In this document: positions 14,799 to 17,609 of the stretch, in pieces
Position numbering within the stretch: position 1 is the stretch's first letter
How the letters are laid out: each line of letters starts with the position of its first letter
NCBI GenBank assembly: GCA_964483805.1
Contig: CAZADH010000116.1
Coordinates: forward strand, 1-17,609
Reading direction: 5' to 3'
From: CAZADH01 sp964483805
GTDB taxonomy: Bacteria > Muiribacteriota > Ozemobacteria > Ozemobacterales > Ozemobacteraceae
Length of the DNA stretch: 17,609 bases
Notes under the pieces: model-generated
The model's database searches: none
What the model was told of the DNA's origin: nothing
The model's input: the letters and a program-made list of their open reading frames with translations, nothing else
Translations under genes and position numbers: made by a program

Positions 14799-14961
14799 CC
14801 GCCCGCCCCGGATGGGCGCAGTGGGCGTTTGCCGCCAGGGACGTGCGCAGGAGCGCCGGATCGGCTCGGCGCCAGGGATGGCGCGCGACAGGCCGAGCAG
14901 GCGACCCGAGACGCAGTCTCGGGAGGTGCAAACGCCCCGCCCGCCCCGGATGGGCGCAGTG
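14798..14961. repeat. Structured element bounded by 26-nt direct repeats
   Basis: Two exact 26-nt copies (14798-14823 and 14936-14961, beginning cccgcccgccccggatgggc) lie 138 nt apart. Just inside them is a 10-nt inverted pair, gggcgtttgc (14823-14832) and gcaaacgccc (14928-14937). Further in is a perfect 8-bp stem with 3-nt loop, cccgagac-gca-gtctcggg (14905-14923), and a gctcggc/gccgagc pair. The layout is like a small mobile repeat with terminal inverted repeats or a folded RNA element. It lies in the 198-nt spacer between the repeat protein and channel genes; the left copy ends at the proposed GTG of the channel gene. Confidence 0.6.
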
Positions 14962-14996
14962 CCCCGTTGGCGTTGCATGGGCGGGCGGGGGCGGCG

Positions 14997-16184
14997 TTAC
15001 TTCGTCGACGGCTGCAGCAGATTGCTCTCGGCCGCCAGCGCGCGTTGGGTTGCCGACTCGATCTTCAGCACGAGATCGGGCAACTGGGCCGGAGCCGCGC
15101 CGCTCTTGGCGTCGAACTTCAGTTGCATGGCTTCGTGGGTCAGCTTCATCGCCTCGTCGAGCGCTTGCTGGGCGCCCGACAGGTCGACCTGAACCGTCGG
15201 TGTCGTGCCGGCGGCGGCACCGCTGCCGGTTCCCGCGGCGGGCGCTCCCACCTGACTCGCCGAGGCCGAGTCGGCGCGGGCGGCTTTGAGAAAACCGGCC
15301 AGGCTCTGCAGCGATGCCATCACGTCTTTGGCATTGCCGGCGCCAGTGGCACCCCCTGCGGCTCCACCGGTGGCCGTTTTCTGGGTGAAACCTTTGAGTG
15401 CGCCCTCGAGTTTCTTGGTCATCTCGAGGGCTTTGCGGGTCGCCTCCAGCGATGACTTCAGCGCTTTGTCGGCGTTGGCGAGCGCCTGATTGGCGGTCTG
15501 CAGGCCGGCGGACAGGCCCTGTTGCCCTGCCTGCAAGCCCATTTTCAGGGCCTGGTCCGACATCTTCATGCCCATGTCGACCGCTTGTTGACCGGCCTGC
15601 AAGCCTTGTTGCCCGGCCTTCACCCCTTGGTCGAGTGCCTGATTGGCTGTCTTCATCGCGTCGTCGACCGCCTGCTGGCCCGCGGCCAGGCCCTGCTGGC
15701 CCGCCTGTGCGCCCTGGTTGATCGCCTCGTTGGCGGCCTTCATCGCGTCGTCGACGGCTTGCTGACCTGCGGCAAGACCCTGTTGGCCACCCTGCAGGCC
15801 CTGCCCGATCGCCTGGTTCGCGCCCTGCATGGCGTCGTTGACCGCTTGCGCGCCCGCCTCGAGCCCGGCAGCACCCGTCTGGCCGGCTTCGCGTGCCGCC
15901 TCGGCTTGCGCCTGGGCTGCTTCCCGCTGTGCTTCGGCCGCCTCACGCGCGGCTTCGGCCTGGGCTTGCGCGGCTTCCCGGGCCGCTTCAGCGGCCTCGC
16001 GTTGGGCCTCCGCGGCATCGCGTGCCGCCTCCGCTTGCGCCTGTGCTGCCTCGCGCGCCGCGGCGCCGGGGTCGTCGTCCTCGGCACGAACGGTGCTGGC
16101 AGGCAATACGAGCGATGCACAGAGTATGGCCATCGCCGTCGACTTGCCGAGACTCTTGAGAATCGAGAACAGCGGGGTGGTCAT
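14997..16184 (-). CDS. Secreted Ala/Gln-rich helical repeat protein
   Basis: 395 residues. A signal peptide (about 1-34, ending STVRA before EDDD) points to export. Residues 42-100 are 11-residue repeats of the AAREAAQAQAE / AARDAAEAQRE kind, with one 7-residue insertion, as in right-handed coiled coils. After a partial unit (107-128), four tandem 29-residue units follow at 129-157, 158-186, 187-215 and 216-244; the core reads AGQQGLAAGQQAVDDAMK. The rest is a Lys-containing helix (about 236-268), a Gly/Ala linker and a final helical part (335-390). No known enzyme motif. AAGGAG lies upstream of the ATG (plus 16195-16200). It precedes the channel gene and may be part of the same unit, as a periplasmic spacer, or a substrate of the exporter; neither is shown. 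Confidence 0.75.
   Translation of the reverse strand: MTTPLFSILKSLGKSTAMAILCASLVLPASTVRAEDDDPGAAAREAAQAQAEAARDAAEAQREAAEAAREAAQAQAEAAREAAEAQREAAQAQAEAAREAGQTGAAGLEAGAQAVNDAMQGANQAIGQGLQGGQQGLAAGQQAVDDAMKAANEAINQGAQAGQQGLAAGQQAVDDAMKTANQALDQGVKAGQQGLQAGQQAVDMGMKMSDQALKMGLQAGQQGLSAGLQTANQALANADKALKSSLEATRKALEMTKKLEGALKGFTQKTATGGAAGGATGAGNAKDVMASLQSLAGFLKAARADSASASQVGAPAAGTGSGAAAGTTPTVQVDLSGAQQALDEAMKLTHEAMQLKFDAKSGAAPAQLPDLVLKIESATQRALAAESNLLQPSTK
15453..15800 (-). repeat. Tandem 87-nt repeats inside the Ala/Gln-rich protein gene
   Basis: Four units of 87 nt encode the 29-residue repeats. The two on the 5' side (in coding sense) are the most alike; the fourth is the most diverged. Recombination or replication slippage could change copy number. 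Confidence 0.75.
15885..16061 (-). repeat. Short 33-nt (11-residue) repeats inside the same gene
   Basis: Tandem hendecad codons rich in GCC, GCG, CAG and CGC. The order is two 11-residue units, a 3-residue insertion, two more 11-residue units, one 7-residue unit and then a partial unit. Confidence 0.6.
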
Positions 16185-16274
16185 CGGGGTTGTGCTCCTT
16201 TTTCGGTTTTCTCTGGGGCCAATCGTGCCGAGGTGGCCGCGCGGGAACAGCTCGGCACAGCGCGGCCGCCACGA
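16185..16274. other. 90-nt spacer upstream of the repeat protein gene
   Basis: It holds the ribosome site of the repeat protein and is the most likely place for a promoter of the export cassette. I see no convincing -35/-10 pair and no terminator hairpin. Confidence 0.35.
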
Positions 16275-17609
16275 TTACACGAACGACGCCTGGCCCAACG
16301 AGGTCAACAGAACCGCCATCGTCGCGGCCACGCTCAGGTCGACCGTTTTCTCGGCAGCATCGGTGAGCGTGGCCTCCTCGACGGCCAGGGTGCGGCCATC
16401 GAGGGTGGCCGTCACCAGCGGGTTCTCGAAATACAACTTGCCGCCGGAACGGCGCAGGGTGCTGGTCACCCCGCCGTCTCGCGCCAACAACGTGCTGCCG
16501 TCAGCGAAATGATACCCATCGCTTTCGTGGTCGAAACTGTGCCGGGTCAGGTAGAACTTCGGCTTGTCTTTGAACGGTGCACCGCTGGTCGGGCAGAAGG
16601 TCGTGCAGTTGCCGCACTCGTTGCAGAAATCGCCGATGTTGAGCACCTGCGGCACCTGGGTGAAGCGCAGTTTTTCGCCCGTCTTCTCGACCTTGGTGGT
16701 GCTGCCCTGGCGCACCGCTTTCATCAGGTCGTATTCGGCAACTCTGACCTGCCAGGCCACGTTGGCACGGTTGGGGCAGACGCTGACGCACACGTTGCAC
16801 ACCTCGTCGCACAACAGACAGCGGTTGGCCTCGGTGCGCGCCTCATTCTCGGTGAGGGTCTTGGTGACGAGGTCGAAGTCGCCGCGGTCGGTGAGCGGGG
16901 TTTCGGGTACCGGTCGACCGAACTCACGGTGGGCCCGTTTTTGCTGCAGCGTCGCCTGCGTCCAGTCTTTGCCTGCGTGCGGGATCGCGGTGCCGTGCTC
17001 GAGCTTCGCGGCCCGTTGGATCTCGCCCGCAACCCGCCGGCCATCGCCCACGGCCTTGATGATCGTGGCCGCGCCGCGCATGGCGTCGCCGCCGGCGTAC
17101 ACCTTCGGCAGTTGGGTCTGGTAGGTCGTTTCATTGACCTCGAGTTTGCCGTCGAGGAACCCGGCCACCACATCTTGCCCGATTGCCGGGATGATGCTGT
17201 CGCACGCGATCTCGAACCGGGAGTTGGGCACCTTTTCGGGGCGGGCGCGGCCGCTCGCATCCTTGGCCCCTAGGCGCATGCGGTCGGCGATCAGGGCCGT
17301 CACCCGGCCGCCCTTGTCGAGCTTGACCTCGGCCGGTGCCACCAGTTCGGCGATCTGAATGCCCTCGGCCAACAGAGCGTGGATCTCTTCGAGGTCGGCC
17401 GGCATCTCTTTGCGCGTGCGTCGATAGACCACGGTGACCTCGCCGCCCTTGCCGACCAGGCGCAGGGCGGTGCGCGCCGCATCCATGGCCGAGTTGCCGC
17501 CGCCGACGATGACGACCTTCTTGCCGAGGGCGACCTTCTTGCCCTGGCGCACGTCGGACAGGAAGCGCAGGCAGTCGATGACGCCGGCGGCGTCTTCGTG
17601 CGGAATTAC
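16275..17609 (-). CDS. YgfK-like FAD/NAD(P) iron-sulfur oxidoreductase, C-terminal part (open at right edge)
   Basis: 444 codons are visible; the N-terminal part lies outside. The second dinucleotide site is seen as VVIVGGGNSAMDAAR (about 32-46), followed by a GltD-like domain with IIPAIGQD, and then VYAGGDAMRGAATIIKAVGDG (the FAD-contact end, about 170-190). A double cysteine region follows: CLLCDEVCNVCVSVCPN (C264, C267, C271, C274, C278) and CNECGNCTTFCPTSG (C329/C332/C335/C339). This order, the RANVAW after the first cluster and the DASGRARP insertion are typical of YgfK, the iron-sulfur subunit often called putative selenate reductase. In that family it works with molybdenum-dependent xanthine/selenate-type enzymes, for which there is no neighbour here. 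An internal GTG at 17550-17552 is not the start, since the frame continues to the edge. Confidence 0.85.
   Translation of the reverse strand, partial: VIPHEDAAGVIDCLRFLSDVRQGKKVALGKKVVIVGGGNSAMDAARTALRLVGKGGEVTVVYRRTRKEMPADLEEIHALLAEGIQIAELVAPAEVKLDKGGRVTALIADRMRLGAKDASGRARPEKVPNSRFEIACDSIIPAIGQDVVAGFLDGKLEVNETTYQTQLPKVYAGGDAMRGAATIIKAVGDGRRVAGEIQRAAKLEHGTAIPHAGKDWTQATLQQKRAHREFGRPVPETPLTDRGDFDLVTKTLTENEARTEANRCLLCDEVCNVCVSVCPNRANVAWQVRVAEYDLMKAVRQGSTTKVEKTGEKLRFTQVPQVLNIGDFCNECGNCTTFCPTSGAPFKDKPKFYLTRHSFDHESDGYHFADGSTLLARDGGVTSTLRRSGGKLYFENPLVTATLDGRTLAVEEATLTDAAEKTVDLSVAATMAVLLTSLGQASFV

Noticed and set aside
14905..14923. Intrinsic terminator after the repeat protein gene
   Set aside because: The stem is perfect, but there is no T-run on either strand, so it is kept only as part of the structured element.
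14799..14978. Longer channel protein starting at ATG 14976-14978
   Set aside because: The extra 60 residues are Arg/Cys/Gly-rich, encode the direct repeat twice and precede the hydrophobic leader. A signal peptide would not normally be so far from the N-terminus. Not fully excluded.
13209..15455. 748-codon plus-strand open frame
   Set aside because: Antisense to the channel gene and the repeat protein, and crosses the spacer between them; shadow of GC-rich codon use.
15453..16061. CRISPR-like array
   Set aside because: The repeats are contiguous, in frame, and encode regular helical protein units; there are no spacers.
15522..17273. 583-codon plus-strand open frame with Leu/Gly/Arg repeats
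   Set aside because: It is the complement of the Ala/Gln repeats and the YgfK-like gene, both of which have clear protein features.

Overview
This window is GC-rich DNA (roughly 60-65 % by eye) from a Gram-negative bacterium. The evidence for an outer membrane is a TolC-type channel, two periplasmic adaptors, lipoprotein-type leaders and MacB-type export genes. The TrmB fragment and the YgfK-type oxidoreductase do not fix the phylum. The start of TrmB has the ELGCGRGEYT / GLDIKGARL wording I associate with Bacteroidetes/FCB-like and other non-proteobacterial lineages, but this is only an impression. A run of ten N at 6126-6135 is a scaffold join and suggests a draft or metagenome assembly. 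All genes but one lie on the minus strand, so the window is best read from right to left.

Right end (16275-17609, -): the C-terminal part of a YgfK-like FAD/NAD(P) and iron-sulfur oxidoreductase, open at the window edge. Next (16184 to 9024, -) is an envelope export cassette of six genes: a secreted Ala/Gln-rich helical repeat protein, a TolC-like outer-membrane channel, a MacB-type ATPase, a first HlyD-like adaptor, a MacB/FtsX-type permease and a second, larger HlyD-like adaptor. The last five are joined by overlapping start and stop codons, so they probably form one translationally coupled machine. Two different adaptors serving one ATPase/permease pair is the unusual point. Between the repeat protein and the channel lies a compact structured element (14798-14961) bounded by 26-nt direct repeats.

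Middle: a small three-helix membrane protein (8491-8970, -) abuts, stop codon to stop codon, the only plus-strand gene, a DUF2284 cysteine-rich protein (7939-8490, +). That gene diverges from an AlbA_2/Schlafen-core protein (6809-7762, -). The divergent control region contains overlapping -10-like boxes. The AlbA_2 gene is followed by a single-span membrane protein (6177-6728) whose stop overlaps the start of a lipoprotein (5195-6180). The leader of that lipoprotein is interrupted by the N gap, and frame analysis shows the gap is not truly 10 nt.

Left: a GT28/MGDG-synthase-like glycosyltransferase (3974-5110) probably makes a glycolipid. It is followed by a four-span membrane protein (3260-3862), a class III adenylate cyclase with an N-terminal PH-like region and a Pro/Ala-rich tail (1253-3247), a possible 27-codon ORF that bridges the gap exactly (1170-1253), a lipoprotein with two STN-like domains (475-1173) and the start of trmB (1-372). 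I see no rRNA, tRNA, CRISPR array or recognisable insertion sequence.
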